A DNA stretch of 48,983 bases from Chitinophagales bacterium (GTDB taxonomy: Bacteria; Bacteroidota; Bacteroidia; Chitinophagales; Chitinophagaceae): positions 1-48,983 of the forward strand of contig JAATGQ010000058.1 of the NCBI GenBank assembly GCA_015654595.1, written 5' to 3'. Below, piece after piece: positions 7,810 to 15,761 of this stretch. The notes below the pieces were generated by a model. The model saw only the letters and a list, made by a program, of their open reading frames with translations. It was not told the origin of the DNA and did no database searches. The position numbers were made by a program, and so were the translations under genes. Numbering within the stretch: the first letter of the stretch is position 1; each line of letters starts with the position of its first letter.

Positions 7810-8658
7810 TCAGCGAATGATCCGCTTTATTTTGTTCGCACTCTCCATCAATTCCCGCAAATACGCATAATTCTCCTTCTCCAGGCAACTCTTAAACTTC
7901 CGCAACTGCGCAATATGTTCATTCAACACATCCAACACATGCTCCTTGTTTTGCTGAAAGATCGGCAGCCACATCGACGGATTACTCTTCGCCAACCGCA
8001 CCGTACTCTCAAAACCACCACCCGCCAGCTCGAAAATCGCACTGTCCTCCTTTTCCTTCTCCAAAACGGTGTTTGCCAACGCAAACGAGGTTATATGCGA
8101 AATATGACTAATGTATGCAGCGTGCATATCATGGCTGTTCGCATCCATATACACCATATTCATCCCCAGTGCGGTATACAGCGATTCAAGCAGCGCGACG
8201 GCGTCAGGCGCGGAATCCTCCTTCGAACAGATCACACAGCTCCTGCCAGCAAAAGCCCCATGCACCGCCGCCTCCGGGCCGCTATACTCGGTCCCCCACA
8301 TCGGATGCGTCGCCACAAACCGCGACCGCAGCGGATGCGAAGCCAGACTCTCACACAAGGCCAGCTTTGTAGAACCCGCATCGGCAACAATCTGTGAAGG
8401 CCCGATCAGGTCCATGATCTGCCTCACAACCGGCACCGTAACATCCACAGGGATAGCCACATAGATCAGCTGCGACCGCCTGACCGCCTCTTCCAGCGGC
8501 AACGCCTCATCGATCAATCCCAACTCCAACGCCTTCTCAAGGCTGGCCTTCGTATCACTCACCCCGATGACATGACGGACAAGCCCCCGGTCCTTCAACC
8601 CCAGGCTGAAACTGCCGCCAATCAAACCTACCCCTACTATGGTCATTGTATCCACCAT
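7810..8658 (-). CDS. tyrA: prephenate dehydrogenase
   Basis: TyrA oxidatively decarboxylates prephenate to 4-hydroxyphenylpyruvate, the tyrosine branch. The 282-residue protein opens with the NAD-binding TIVGVGLIGGSFSLGL (about 5-20) and has DAGSTK, THPMWGTEYSG (substrate-binding His and Gly) and the helical C-terminal domain with ELAGGGFESTVRLAKSNP. Length is typical for a stand-alone enzyme without chorismate mutase or ACT domain; the mutase activity is supplied by the fusion gene at 4564. The ATG at 8658 could be replaced by an in-frame ATG four codons on. It follows the aminotransferase gene by six bases, so it is the third gene of the pheA operon. Confidence 0.95.
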   Translation of the reverse strand: MVDTMTIVGVGLIGGSFSLGLKDRGLVRHVIGVSDTKASLEKALELGLIDEALPLEEAVRRSQLIYVAIPVDVTVPVVRQIMDLIGPSQIVADAGSTKLALCESLASHPLRSRFVATHPMWGTEYSGPEAAVHGAFAGRSCVICSKEDSAPDAVALLESLYTALGMNMVYMDANSHDMHAAYISHISHITSFALANTVLEKEKEDSAIFELAGGGFESTVRLAKSNPSMWLPIFQQNKEHVLDVLNEHIAQLRKFKSCLEKENYAYLRELMESANKIKRIIR

Positions 8659-8664
8659 CGGAAC

Positions 8665-9840
8665 CTATTTATTCAATTTTTTGATTCGATCGATACTCTC
8701 CTGCAGCTTTCCTACCGTACTGCAAAGACTGACACGGATATAATTATCACCCGCAGATCCAAAGATCCCGCCCGGCGTGATGAACACCCCGGTTCCATAA
8801 AGGATATCATCGCTCACCTGGAAACCGGTCTTGCCGCCCTTTACCTTCGCCCACACAAACAAACCCGCCTGCCCCCGCTCAAATTCAGTCCCGACCAGCT
8901 CCAGCAACTCAAACACCTTCTCTCGACGCTCCCGGTAAGTCTTGTTCACGCTCTCATACCAGTCCTTCCCAAGCGACAAGGCCTTAGCCGCCGCTAGCTG
9001 CATCGGCAAAAACATCCCGCTGTCCATATTGCTCTTGAAACGCATCACCTCATCGATCCGTGGTTTTGCGCCGCAAAGCGTTCCAATTCTCCACCCCGCC
9101 ATATTCTGCGACTTGCTCAGTGAATTTAATTCGACCACGACATCCTTCGCGCCCGGAACAGCCAGCAAACTCTTCGGCGATTCATTTAAAATAAAGCTGT
9201 AAGGATTATCATGACAGATCAGAATCCCGTACTTCTTTCCAAATGCCACCAGCCTCTCGAACAACTCCGGTGTAGGAAGCTGCCCCGTCGGCATCTGCGG
9301 ATAGTTCACCCACATCAGCTTGATCCGGCCCGCACCGCCATCGTTAAAGGAATCAACCACCTTCTCCAGTTTGGTAAAATCCGGCATCCAATGCCCCTCC
9401 GCAGTCAACTCATAATCCACGGAAACCCCGCCGGCAAGCTTTACCGCACTACGATAGGTAGGATAACCAGGATTTGGGACTAATGCCCCGTCACCGTCGT
9501 TCAAATAGGTCATACAAATGTGCATGATCCCTTCCTTCGATCCGATCAACGGCAGGATCTCTGTATCCGCATTCAGCTCCACCCCATAGTACTGCTTGTA
9601 CCAGGCAGCAACTGCCTGCCGCAGAACGGGCGATCCTTTATAAGACTGATACCCATGAACGTTAGGCTTAGCGCTTTCTTCCTGCAAAACCTTGATCACA
9701 TCGGGATGCGGCGGCAGATCGGGACTGCCGATACCCAGATTGATCACATTCTTACCTTGCTTATTCAACTCGTCTATCTCCCTTAATTTTTGCGAGAAAT
9801 AATACTCGCCAATGCCTTCCAGTCTCTTTGCCGTTATCAT
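8665..9840 (-). CDS. PLP-dependent class I/II aminotransferase, probably aromatic or aspartate-type
   Basis: A fold-type I aminotransferase of 391 residues, close in layout to LL-diaminopimelate/aspartate aminotransferases: NLGIGSPDLPPHP near the N terminus, GSKEGI, PNPGYPTYRSA, VNYPQMPTGQ, CHDNPYSF, and the Schiff-base Lys in SLSKSQNMAGWRIG, with a C-terminal VSLC arginine-type region. Its place between pheA and tyrA, with an ATGA overlap to pheA and six bases to tyrA, argues that it transaminates phenylpyruvate and 4-hydroxyphenylpyruvate to Phe and Tyr. That substrate assignment is contextual; the sequence alone does not settle it. Confidence 0.9.
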   Translation of the reverse strand: MITAKRLEGIGEYYFSQKLREIDELNKQGKNVINLGIGSPDLPPHPDVIKVLQEESAKPNVHGYQSYKGSPVLRQAVAAWYKQYYGVELNADTEILPLIGSKEGIMHICMTYLNDGDGALVPNPGYPTYRSAVKLAGGVSVDYELTAEGHWMPDFTKLEKVVDSFNDGGAGRIKLMWVNYPQMPTGQLPTPELFERLVAFGKKYGILICHDNPYSFILNESPKSLLAVPGAKDVVVELNSLSKSQNMAGWRIGTLCGAKPRIDEVMRFKSNMDSGMFLPMQLAAAKALSLGKDWYESVNKTYRERREKVFELLELVGTEFERGQAGLFVWAKVKGGKTGFQVSDDILYGTGVFITPGGIFGSAGDNYIRVSLCSTVGKLQESIDRIKKLNK

Positions 9841-10685
9841 ATCGTTTTTCCTTTTTTATAAGTACCATAGATCTTCAACTCCGCCGTGATAGGTTTTATA
9901 GCCTCGATCACCCGATTGAACTGTTCAAGATCATCGAACTCCATATCCGCATGAAACGAATACTGCCACTCACTGCCCGGTATAGGCATAGACTGCAGCT
10001 TGCTCAGATTGATCCCCCCCTCCGCAATTGTCGTCAATACCCTCGCCAGGCTTCCCCGCGAATGATCCGTGTAAAAATTGACGGAAGCCTTATTCGGATC
10101 CTCCACTTCAACGACACTCTCCTCCCGCTGCAGGATCAGGAACCTCGTATAGTTGTTCTTCATCGTATGAATATTCGGCGCCAGCACATCCAACTCAAAA
10201 AGATCCGCAGCCAGCGTGCTCGCAATAGCCGCAATATGCTTGCTGCGATGCTGCTGGATATGCTTCGCGCTAAGCGCCGTATCCTCCGTCTCCACCAGCT
10301 TCCAGCTCGGATGCTTCTCCAGGAAATCGATACACTGCAGCAACGCCATATGATGCGAATGCACCTCCCGGATATCCTCCAGCTTAACCCCCGGATTGAC
10401 CAGCAGGTTCTGCCGGATCTGCAGATAGATCTCGCCAACCACCCGAAGATTGCTCTTCTGTAATAAGTTATAATTTGGTAAAATGGACCCGGCAATCGAA
10501 TTCTCTATCGCCATCACGCCGCCCTCACTTTCTTTCTTGCTCGACGCCACCCGGATGACTTCCCGGAAAGTAGCACAGGTGATCACTTCTACATCCTTCC
10601 CAAAAAATTGCTGCGCCGCTACCTGGTGAAAGCTGCCCTCATAACCCTGAATAGAAACCCTCGTTCGTTTTGCTGCTGTATCCAT
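9837..10685 (-). CDS. pheA: prephenate dehydratase with ACT domain
   Basis: PheA converts prephenate to phenylpyruvate. The 282-residue protein has the dehydratase signatures GYEGSFHQVAAQQFF (about 14-28), MAIENSIAGSI and NYTRFLIL (the TRF catalytic motif), then a C-terminal ACT domain from about 197 with GSLARVLTTIAEGGINLSK. The ACT position that is ESRP in many Phe-regulated dehydratases reads QSMP here, so the form of Phe feedback cannot be assumed. No mutase domain is present. It is the first structural gene of its operon, and 20 bases before its ATG at 10685 end the U-tract of the attenuator terminator, so its transcription should depend on readthrough. Confidence 0.96.
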   Translation of the reverse strand: MDTAAKRTRVSIQGYEGSFHQVAAQQFFGKDVEVITCATFREVIRVASSKKESEGGVMAIENSIAGSILPNYNLLQKSNLRVVGEIYLQIRQNLLVNPGVKLEDIREVHSHHMALLQCIDFLEKHPSWKLVETEDTALSAKHIQQHRSKHIAAIASTLAADLFELDVLAPNIHTMKNNYTRFLILQREESVVEVEDPNKASVNFYTDHSRGSLARVLTTIAEGGINLSKLQSMPIPGSEWQYSFHADMEFDDLEQFNRVIEAIKPITAELKIYGTYKKGKTI

Positions 10686-10702
10686 AATATTTATTACGCC
10701 GG

Positions 10703-10741
10703 CCTAAAAAGCGAAAGTCCCGGTCTTTCGACCGGGACTTT
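10703..10741 (-). terminator. attenuator terminator of the pheA leader
   Basis: Perfect 12-bp stem on the - strand, AAAGTCCCGGTC (10741-10730) with GACCGGGACTTT (10725-10714), closed by a GAAA tetraloop and followed by CGC and TTTTT. It lies between the leader peptide stop and pheA, so it is a premature terminator of the pheA message and not merely the end of the gene upstream. Confidence 0.9.
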
Positions 10742-10840
10742 CTTATGTTAATCTTTTTTATTTAGCTGTTAACAAAAGCAATCCCGGTCCACTTGTAAAG
10801 TAGAAGTAAAAATAAAAGGTAAAAAATCGGTATGCTTTTG
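10730..10840 (-). promoter_or_regulatory. competing antiterminator and pause pairings of the pheA attenuator
   Basis: GACCGGGATT in leader codons 21-24 (10789-10780) can pair with AGTCCCGGTC, the 5' arm of the terminator (10739-10730): ten pairs, one of them G-U. That pairing would prevent the terminator. Separately CAAAAGCA (10840-10833, codons 4-6) can pair with TGCTTTTG (10780-10773), eight pairs enclosing the aromatic codons, as a pause or protector hairpin. A ribosome stalled on the Phe/Tyr codons would cover the first strand and free the antiterminator. The pause hairpin overlaps the antiterminator by only one base (plus a possible CC/GG extension), so exclusion would partly rely on enclosure. 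Confidence 0.75.
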
Positions 10841-10850
10841 CTGTGATCAT
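10758..10850 (-). CDS. Phe/Tyr-rich leader peptide of the pheA operon
   Basis: A 30-codon open frame, ATG at 10850 and TAA at 10760-10758. It starts MITAKA; residues 7-18 read YRFFTFYFYFYF, ten aromatic residues in twelve (six Phe, four Tyr), and the rest includes a GPG turn and LLLL. Such enrichment in the end-products of the genes downstream is the hallmark of transcription attenuation by translation, as in enteric pheA and trp leaders. The start is only about five bases from the predicted transcription start, so initiation would be nearly leaderless, and I see no Shine-Dalgarno site. The peptide itself is presumably non-functional beyond sensing charged tRNA-Phe and tRNA-Tyr (inference). 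Confidence 0.88.
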   Translation of the reverse strand: MITAKAYRFFTFYFYFYFTSGPGLLLLTAK

Positions 10851-10860
10851 AATACTAGGT

Positions 10861-10891
10861 CAAAACTACATACTTTGACGGAATTACAAAA
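10861..10891 (-). promoter_or_regulatory. promoter of the pheA operon
   Basis: On the - strand TTTTG (10891-10887), 18 bases, then TAGTTTTG (10868-10861), which fits the Bacteroidota -33/-7 pattern of TTG and TAnnTTTG. The predicted start near 10855 leads straight into the leader peptide ATG at 10850. Confidence 0.75.
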
Positions 10892-10946
10892 TTTATTTTT
10901 GGGAACTTTATCGCCTGCGGGCATTTCACACGGCCTCACCAGGCCT

Positions 10947-11510
10947 TTAATCCAGCCTCCTGGCCATTTGATCATCGATCAGCTTAAACAAATGGAACGG
11001 CTTATACGTCCTCCAATTATCAATCTCCATCAACTCTACAAACCTGTTCAACTTCGCTTTCCTGAAATCATGCTGCGTCTGCTCCGGCATGTTCAGACAG
11101 ACGATCCACCCCTCCGCATCCGTCACCTCTTCAAACCACTCCTCGTAATAATCTTTATCTCCACTGTGAAAATTGAGCACATTTTCGGTGATCAATATAA
11201 ACTTGGTTATCCCAAACTCAAAAAACTTGTCCGTTACCTCCCGCTTCAGATTCATGATATCATTCTCGATCGCATCATTCCACTCCCCAAACAATTCAAT
11301 GATCACATAATGCTCGTCATAATCCGCCAGCAACACTTTCAGATACAAGGTCCGCGGCCCGAAATCATCCCACTGCGGATGGATATAATAGTTATAAATG
11401 GTTTGCGAGAACTCAAACTCGGAATAGATCCTTCCATAGAAAGGCGAGCGCTCGTCCTCCTCACTCACATACATGTGGCGCCAGTTGTAAAAAGGCTCTA
11501 TTTCGTGCAT
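10947..11510 (-). CDS. conserved-looking hypothetical protein
   Basis: A 187-residue protein I do not recognise. It is acidic and rich in Tyr, Phe and Trp, with no signal peptide or membrane segment, so probably cytoplasmic. Visible blocks are WRHMYVSEEDERSPFYGR, NYYIHPQWDDFG, a beta-rich TLYLKVLLADYDEHYVIIELFGEWND, and WIVCLNMP. The codon use resembles that of its neighbours and the start at 11510 has an AT-rich upstream typical of this genome, so the gene is probably real. It is 56 bases from the pheA promoter and 155 bases from murQ; neither neighbour suggests a function. Confidence 0.8.
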   Translation of the reverse strand: MHEIEPFYNWRHMYVSEEDERSPFYGRIYSEFEFSQTIYNYYIHPQWDDFGPRTLYLKVLLADYDEHYVIIELFGEWNDAIENDIMNLKREVTDKFFEFGITKFILITENVLNFHSGDKDYYEEWFEEVTDAEGWIVCLNMPEQTQHDFRKAKLNRFVELMEIDNWRTYKPFHLFKLIDDQMARRLD

Positions 11511-11665
11511 ATTAAAAAATTTAAATTCGACTCTTTCCCGCCGCCTATCGAGCGGCTCTCATCCGGCCATCACCGGCCCGCCGACGCCGCATCTGCCAGC
11601 CCTCACCCCGAACGTCCTCTATCGCCGCCTACCGGCCGACCACCCGCCAACCCACGGCCACAACA

Positions 11666-12484
11666 CTATCGCCGCCCCGCCTTCTCCACCGCCTTGCGCA
11701 CACTCCCCGCCTCCAGCAGCAAAGCCTTCGCCTGCTCATAATCAGTCATCCCCGTCTCCTCCATCAACATTTTCGTTCCCCTCTCCACCAACTTACTGTT
11801 CGTCAGCTGCATATTCACCATCTTGTTGTCCTCCACCCGGCCAATGCGGATCATAACGGATGTCGTCAACATATTCAACACCAGCTTCTGCGCCGTTCCG
11901 CTCTTCATCCGCGTACTCCCCGTCACAAACTCCGGCCCAACCACCACTTCGATAGGAAAATCACAGGATGAAGCAACCGGGCTTCCCGGGTTGCAAACGA
12001 CACAGCCAGTCACCACGCCCCTCCTCCTGCTCTCCTCCAACGCCCCGATCACATACGGAGTCGTCCCGCTCGCCGCTATCCCCACCACCACATCCTTCTC
12101 ACAAACCCCATGCTCCTCCAGGTCAAGCCAGCCCTGCCGGGCATCGTCTTCGGCATTCTCAACAGGCTTCCGGATCGCGACCTCCCCCCCGGCAATAATG
12201 CCGATGATGAGATCAAAAGGCATACCATAGGTCGGCGGTATCTCGCTGGCATCCAATACCCCAAGACGGCCGCTCGTACCCGCTCCTATATAAAACAAGC
12301 GCCCCCCGGCAAGCAATTTATCAGCAATCACCGCAACCAAAGGTTCGATCTGCGGAATCGCTTTTTCCACCGCCAAAGGCACTTTCTTATCCTCCTGGTT
12401 GATCCCGGTCAGGATCTCCCTTATAGACATTTTTTCTAAATGATGATACCGACTATCGGCTTCGGTAACCTTCTCAAATGACAT
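11666..12484 (-). CDS. murQ: N-acetylmuramic acid 6-phosphate etherase
   Basis: MurQ cleaves the lactyl ether of MurNAc-6-phosphate to GlcNAc-6-phosphate and lactate during cell-wall recycling. The 272-residue SIS-fold protein contains GGRLFYIGAGTSGRLGVLDASEIPPTYG (the sugar-phosphate site), VVVGIAASGTTPYVIGAL, and TGSTRMKSGTAQKLVLNMLTT, all diagnostic. It is a little shorter than the roughly 300-residue E. coli enzyme, mostly at the C terminus. It sits 14 bases after the sugar kinase gene at 12499, forming a recycling pair. Beyond its stop, 11511-11665 is C-rich on the + strand and holds nothing I recognise. Confidence 0.96.
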   Translation of the reverse strand: MSFEKVTEADSRYHHLEKMSIREILTGINQEDKKVPLAVEKAIPQIEPLVAVIADKLLAGGRLFYIGAGTSGRLGVLDASEIPPTYGMPFDLIIGIIAGGEVAIRKPVENAEDDARQGWLDLEEHGVCEKDVVVGIAASGTTPYVIGALEESRRRGVVTGCVVCNPGSPVASSCDFPIEVVVGPEFVTGSTRMKSGTAQKLVLNMLTTSVMIRIGRVEDNKMVNMQLTNSKLVERGTKMLMEETGMTDYEQAKALLLEAGSVRKAVEKAGRR

Positions 12485-12498
12485 TCCTGCTGCTGTAT

Positions 12499-13338
12499 TT
12501 AATTTTGATGATACTTGATTAACCCGTCCATCGGCTTTTGCAGGATCTTCCCCTGCTCAAACTCATACCCGTGACAAAGCTCTTTGATCACATCACGGAA
12601 CCCATAAGCCACCCCCCCAACAAAATGGATCGGGAACTTCCAGCTCTCCCGGTACTTACACAAATGCTGAAAGAAAAAATCGTTTAGCCCATCCTCGATG
12701 ATGTTCTCGATCATATAATGCCCCCTGTTCTCCCCCAAAAAGGCAGCATAGGAAGCAAGATACCGGTTAGGCAAGGGCTTCTTATAAACATTTTCGAGGA
12801 TTTCATTACTGTTGATGGCATATTTAGCGTCAAACTTATACCGCAGTTCCTCATCAAAGGTATTATACAGGTAATATTGTATTACCTTTTTGCCCAGGTA
12901 AGCCCCACTGCCCTCATCCCCAAGCACAAACCCAAGCCCAGGGCTATTCTTGGCGATCTTCCGCCCATCAAAATAACAGGAATTGCTCCCCGTACCCAAA
13001 ATACAGGCAATCCCCTTCGTATCCCCGCACAAGGACAGAGCCGCCCCCATCAGATCATGCGTCACATGCACCCTGGCACCCCTGAAAACCTTTCCGATGG
13101 CCTTCTGCACCACTTTCCGGTTCTCGGGATGCATCACCCCCGTTCCATAATAATAAATCTCATCTACGGTCAGCTTCTTCAGACCAGGAACCAATTCCCG
13201 CTGCAATACCCCTACAATCCCCGCCTCCTCCAAAAAATAAGGACTGATCCCCAACGTTTCGATCTTCTTTTTCTTCCCGTCATAAAGCAGACACCACTCG
13301 CACTTGGTTGATCCGCTATCGGCTATTAGTATATTCAT
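12499..13338 (-). CDS. BadF/BadG-family amino-sugar kinase (GlcNAc or MurNAc kinase)
   Basis: An ASKHA-fold kinase of 279 residues: N-terminal phosphate loop ADSGSTKCEW (about 5-14), VTHDLMGAALSLCG, adenosine-type ACILGTGSNSCYFDG and GFVLGDEGSGAYLGKK, and HFVGGVAYGFRD near the end. It belongs to the BadF/BadG/BcrA/BcrD ATPase family, which includes N-acetylglucosamine kinase and the MurNAc kinase MurK of Bacteroidota. Because it is translated just ahead of murQ, phosphorylation of MurNAc (making the MurQ substrate) is the attractive role; GlcNAc is the alternative. The gene is divergent from the S41 protease across 118 bases. Confidence 0.9.
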   Translation of the reverse strand: MNILIADSGSTKCEWCLLYDGKKKKIETLGISPYFLEEAGIVGVLQRELVPGLKKLTVDEIYYYGTGVMHPENRKVVQKAIGKVFRGARVHVTHDLMGAALSLCGDTKGIACILGTGSNSCYFDGRKIAKNSPGLGFVLGDEGSGAYLGKKVIQYYLYNTFDEELRYKFDAKYAINSNEILENVYKKPLPNRYLASYAAFLGENRGHYMIENIIEDGLNDFFFQHLCKYRESWKFPIHFVGGVAYGFRDVIKELCHGYEFEQGKILQKPMDGLIKYHQN

Positions 13339-13456
13339 TCTCCTACCCCCTTCAGTTTTGCTGCAATTTAAATAAATATGATTGCTTAATTTGCAGGCGC
13401 TGGAAAATACCCGGGCAGACTGCCCCCTATCCAGCCGCTAAAAAAATGTCGTTTGA

Positions 13457-15049
13457 ATGAAAAAATTAAAGGTCTGGTTACCCTTGCTTTTCGCGATCGT
13501 GATGATGATCGGTATGCTGATTGGTTTCCATTTGCGTGAGAATATCCATACTACGGGATTTTTGAAGACCCGTAAACAGACTCCCGTACAGGAAGTCATC
13601 GACCTGGTCAACATGAAATACGTAGATACGGTCTCCCTCGATACCCTGGGAAATAACGCCATCGACGGCATGCTCGACCACCTGGACCCGCATTCGGTCT
13701 ACATCCCGGCTGTCGAATTATCCGATATAAACGAAGACCTCCAGGGCAACTTCGAAGGCATCGGCGTCGAATTCCAGATCTTTGACGATACTGTCAACGT
13801 CGTCAACGTCCTCGCCGGCGGCCCCAGCGACAAGGCAGGACTCAAAGTAGGCGACAAATTTATAAAAGTCGATGACTCGGTCGTAGCAGGCAACGGCATC
13901 TCCAATGAAAAGATCCGCAGACTGCTCCGCGGCCCCGGTAACAGCCAGGTATTCGTTACCCTCCTGCGCGCAGGGGAAAACGGACAGCCTCATAAGATAC
14001 CCATCTTCCGCGGCACCATCCCCCTCCCCTCCGTCGACGTAGCCTATATGATCGACAAACAGACGGGCTATATCCGGATCAACAAATTCTCGGAGACCAC
14101 CCACGCAGAATTTGCCCAGGCCCTGATGCACCTGCAGGAACAAGGCCTCACACAACTTATTCTTGACCTGCGCGGCAACGGCGGCGGGATACTGTCGGAA
14201 TCCATCGAGATCGCCGACGACTTCCTCGACGGCGACAAGCTCATCACCTATACGGTAGGCGCCCATTCCAACAGGACGGAATACCGATGCCGCCGCGATG
14301 GCCTCTTCGAAAAAGGCAAACTGGTCGTCCTCACCGACGAAGGCACCGCCTCCGCAAGCGAAGTCCTCACCGGCGCCCTCCAGGACTGGGACCGCGCCAC
14401 CATCATCGGCAGAAGAACCTTCGGAAAAGGACTCGTCCAGGAACAATACCAGCTGAGCAACGGCGCCGCCCTCCGGCTGACCATCGCCCGCTACTTTACC
14501 CCCACAGGACGCAGCATCCAAAAACCCTACGACAAAGGACACGAAGACTACAACGACGAAGTACTAAAACGCTTCCACGACGGCGAAGTCCTCCACGGCG
14601 ATACTGCCCACCACTCCGGCCCCGCCTTTACCACACTCGGCCCGCTGAAAAGAACGGTATTTGGGGGCGGAGGCATCACCCCCGATATTTTTATCGGCTT
14701 CGACACCTCCACTATGTCCCGCAGCATCACCAACCTCTACCTCGACGGCGGACTAAGCCGCTTCATTTATACGTATTATATCCAACACCTCCCGTCCTTC
14801 CAATCCTATAAAGGCCCTGCCGACTTCATCACCAACTTCCACGGTGACCAACAAGTGCTCGACGCCCTCACCGCCTACGCGGCAAAAGATACCATCAACC
14901 TCAAAAGCATCCCGGAAAAAGACAAGACCGTACTCGAACAACGCCTCAAAGCCCTGATGGCCCGCCAGATCTGGCGCACCGAAGGCTACTACGAGGCCAG
15001 CAATACTTACGATACTGTAATAAGGAAGGCCCTCTCTTCTTTAAAATAA
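13457..15049 (+). CDS. S41-family C-terminal processing protease
   Basis: A periplasmic or membrane-anchored serine protease of 530 residues. An N-terminal hydrophobic segment (about 6-24) anchors or exports it. A PDZ domain spans about 95-175 (GIGVEFQI, AGGPSDKAGLKVGDKFIKVDD), and the catalytic domain has LILDLRGNGGG (235-245), the nucleophile S299 in TDEGTASASE and the base K324 in TFGKGLVQ, 25 residues apart as in Tsp/CtpA. A C-terminal 170-residue tail follows. The start at 13457 gives a complete signal-anchor. The gene ends at a strong bidirectional terminator. Likely substrates are misfolded or C-terminally tagged envelope proteins (family knowledge). Confidence 0.95.
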   Translation: MKKLKVWLPLLFAIVMMIGMLIGFHLRENIHTTGFLKTRKQTPVQEVIDLVNMKYVDTVSLDTLGNNAIDGMLDHLDPHSVYIPAVELSDINEDLQGNFEGIGVEFQIFDDTVNVVNVLAGGPSDKAGLKVGDKFIKVDDSVVAGNGISNEKIRRLLRGPGNSQVFVTLLRAGENGQPHKIPIFRGTIPLPSVDVAYMIDKQTGYIRINKFSETTHAEFAQALMHLQEQGLTQLILDLRGNGGGILSESIEIADDFLDGDKLITYTVGAHSNRTEYRCRRDGLFEKGKLVVLTDEGTASASEVLTGALQDWDRATIIGRRTFGKGLVQEQYQLSNGAALRLTIARYFTPTGRSIQKPYDKGHEDYNDEVLKRFHDGEVLHGDTAHHSGPAFTTLGPLKRTVFGGGGITPDIFIGFDTSTMSRSITNLYLDGGLSRFIYTYYIQHLPSFQSYKGPADFITNFHGDQQVLDALTAYAAKDTINLKSIPEKDKTVLEQRLKALMARQIWRTEGYYEASNTYDTVIRKALSSLK

Positions 15050-15075
15050 AAAAAGGCCCCGCGGGGCCTTTTTTT
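15048..15075. terminator. bidirectional terminator between the S41 protease and the small membrane protein
   Basis: A-run, GGCCCC-GCGGGGCC stem and T-run give a symmetric hairpin that can terminate both converging genes. Confidence 0.85.
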
Positions 15076-15089
15076 ATTTTAATCATTGC

Positions 15090-15473
15090 TTACTTCGCCT
15101 TATCCAGCACTTCCTTCTTCTCTATCCTGTAAGACGTGATCAGCCCCGCTCCCCCGCCGATCGCAATCAACGCAAAGTAGATCGCCACATTCCCCCCATT
15201 CACCTCTCCATGATCATGGCCGATCCCATACAACAAAAAGTTATCCATCAGATAGGCCACGAATAACCCCAGCCCAGCCCCAACAAGCAACAAGCCGAAC
15301 TTCAGACTAATAAAAGGCGCCGGAACATGCGGCGACTTCAACTTAGGATTGATCCCCTTTTCAATAAGCGCCATATTCTCCTTGTTACTGATATACCGTA
15401 CGCCAAAAATCATCGTAAACAGTGACACTGAACTGATTATCAGCCATATAAAAACTAATTGATCTGGTCCCAT
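15090..15473 (-). CDS. small three-helix membrane protein, DUF6249-like
   Basis: A 127-residue protein with three predicted transmembrane helices: about 6-27 (LVFIWLIISSVSLFTMIFGV), 53-73 (LKFGLLLVGAGLGLFVAYLM) and 95-113 (VAIYFALIAIGGGAGLIT), separated by a basic loop SNKENMALIEKGINPK. This ENMALIEKGINP element is what I associate with the DUF6249 family, often beside ECF sigma factor genes in Bacteroidota; here it is divergent from one across 288 bases. A role in envelope stress sensing would be speculation. Confidence 0.8.
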   Translation of the reverse strand: MGPDQLVFIWLIISSVSLFTMIFGVRYISNKENMALIEKGINPKLKSPHVPAPFISLKFGLLLVGAGLGLFVAYLMDNFLLYGIGHDHGEVNGGNVAIYFALIAIGGGAGLITSYRIEKKEVLDKAK

Positions 15474-15539
15474 ATTCTTTCTTTTTTATTCTTTTTTAAT
15501 CGCCCTGCATGCCGGGCCTTTACACCACATCAGACTACC

Positions 15540-15722
15540 ACCGAAATTCCCCGGTTACACCCTCCCCCAAAAAAATTTCGCGCCGCCGATCGCCGCCCTT
15601 CCCCTCCCGGAAAAATCTCCCGCGCCATCCCTCAACCAAAACATTCCCCCCTCTCCAAAAACTTTTCGTGCCGCCCGTCCCTCACTCCCGAAAAATTCCC
15701 CCTCCCCAAAATTATCTGTATC
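15540..15722 (+). repeat. degenerate C-rich repeats upstream of the sigma factor gene
   Basis: About four degenerate units of 30-45 bases, each a C-rich run, then A5-7, then TTT-C and CGCGCC/GTGCCGCC. They fill most of the 288-base gap between the small membrane protein and the sigma factor. No gene or clear promoter is visible in them. Confidence 0.5.
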
Positions 15723-15761
15723 TTCCTGTAACCTGCCGGGAACCCAGCGAGTCATATAACC

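Noticed and set aside
10703..10741. Reading the pheA-leader hairpin as the terminator of the unknown gene at 10947
   Set aside because: A promoter match and an aromatic-rich ORF lie between that gene and the hairpin, and the ORF carries a strand complementary to the hairpin arm.
10836..10850. The leader peptide begins MITAK, as does the aminotransferase
   Set aside because: Five residues are too few to mean duplication; the DNA beyond does not match.
13411..13423. GGGCAGACTGCCC palindrome before the S41 protease
   Set aside because: No U-tract and only a tiny loop; no basis to call an operator or terminator.
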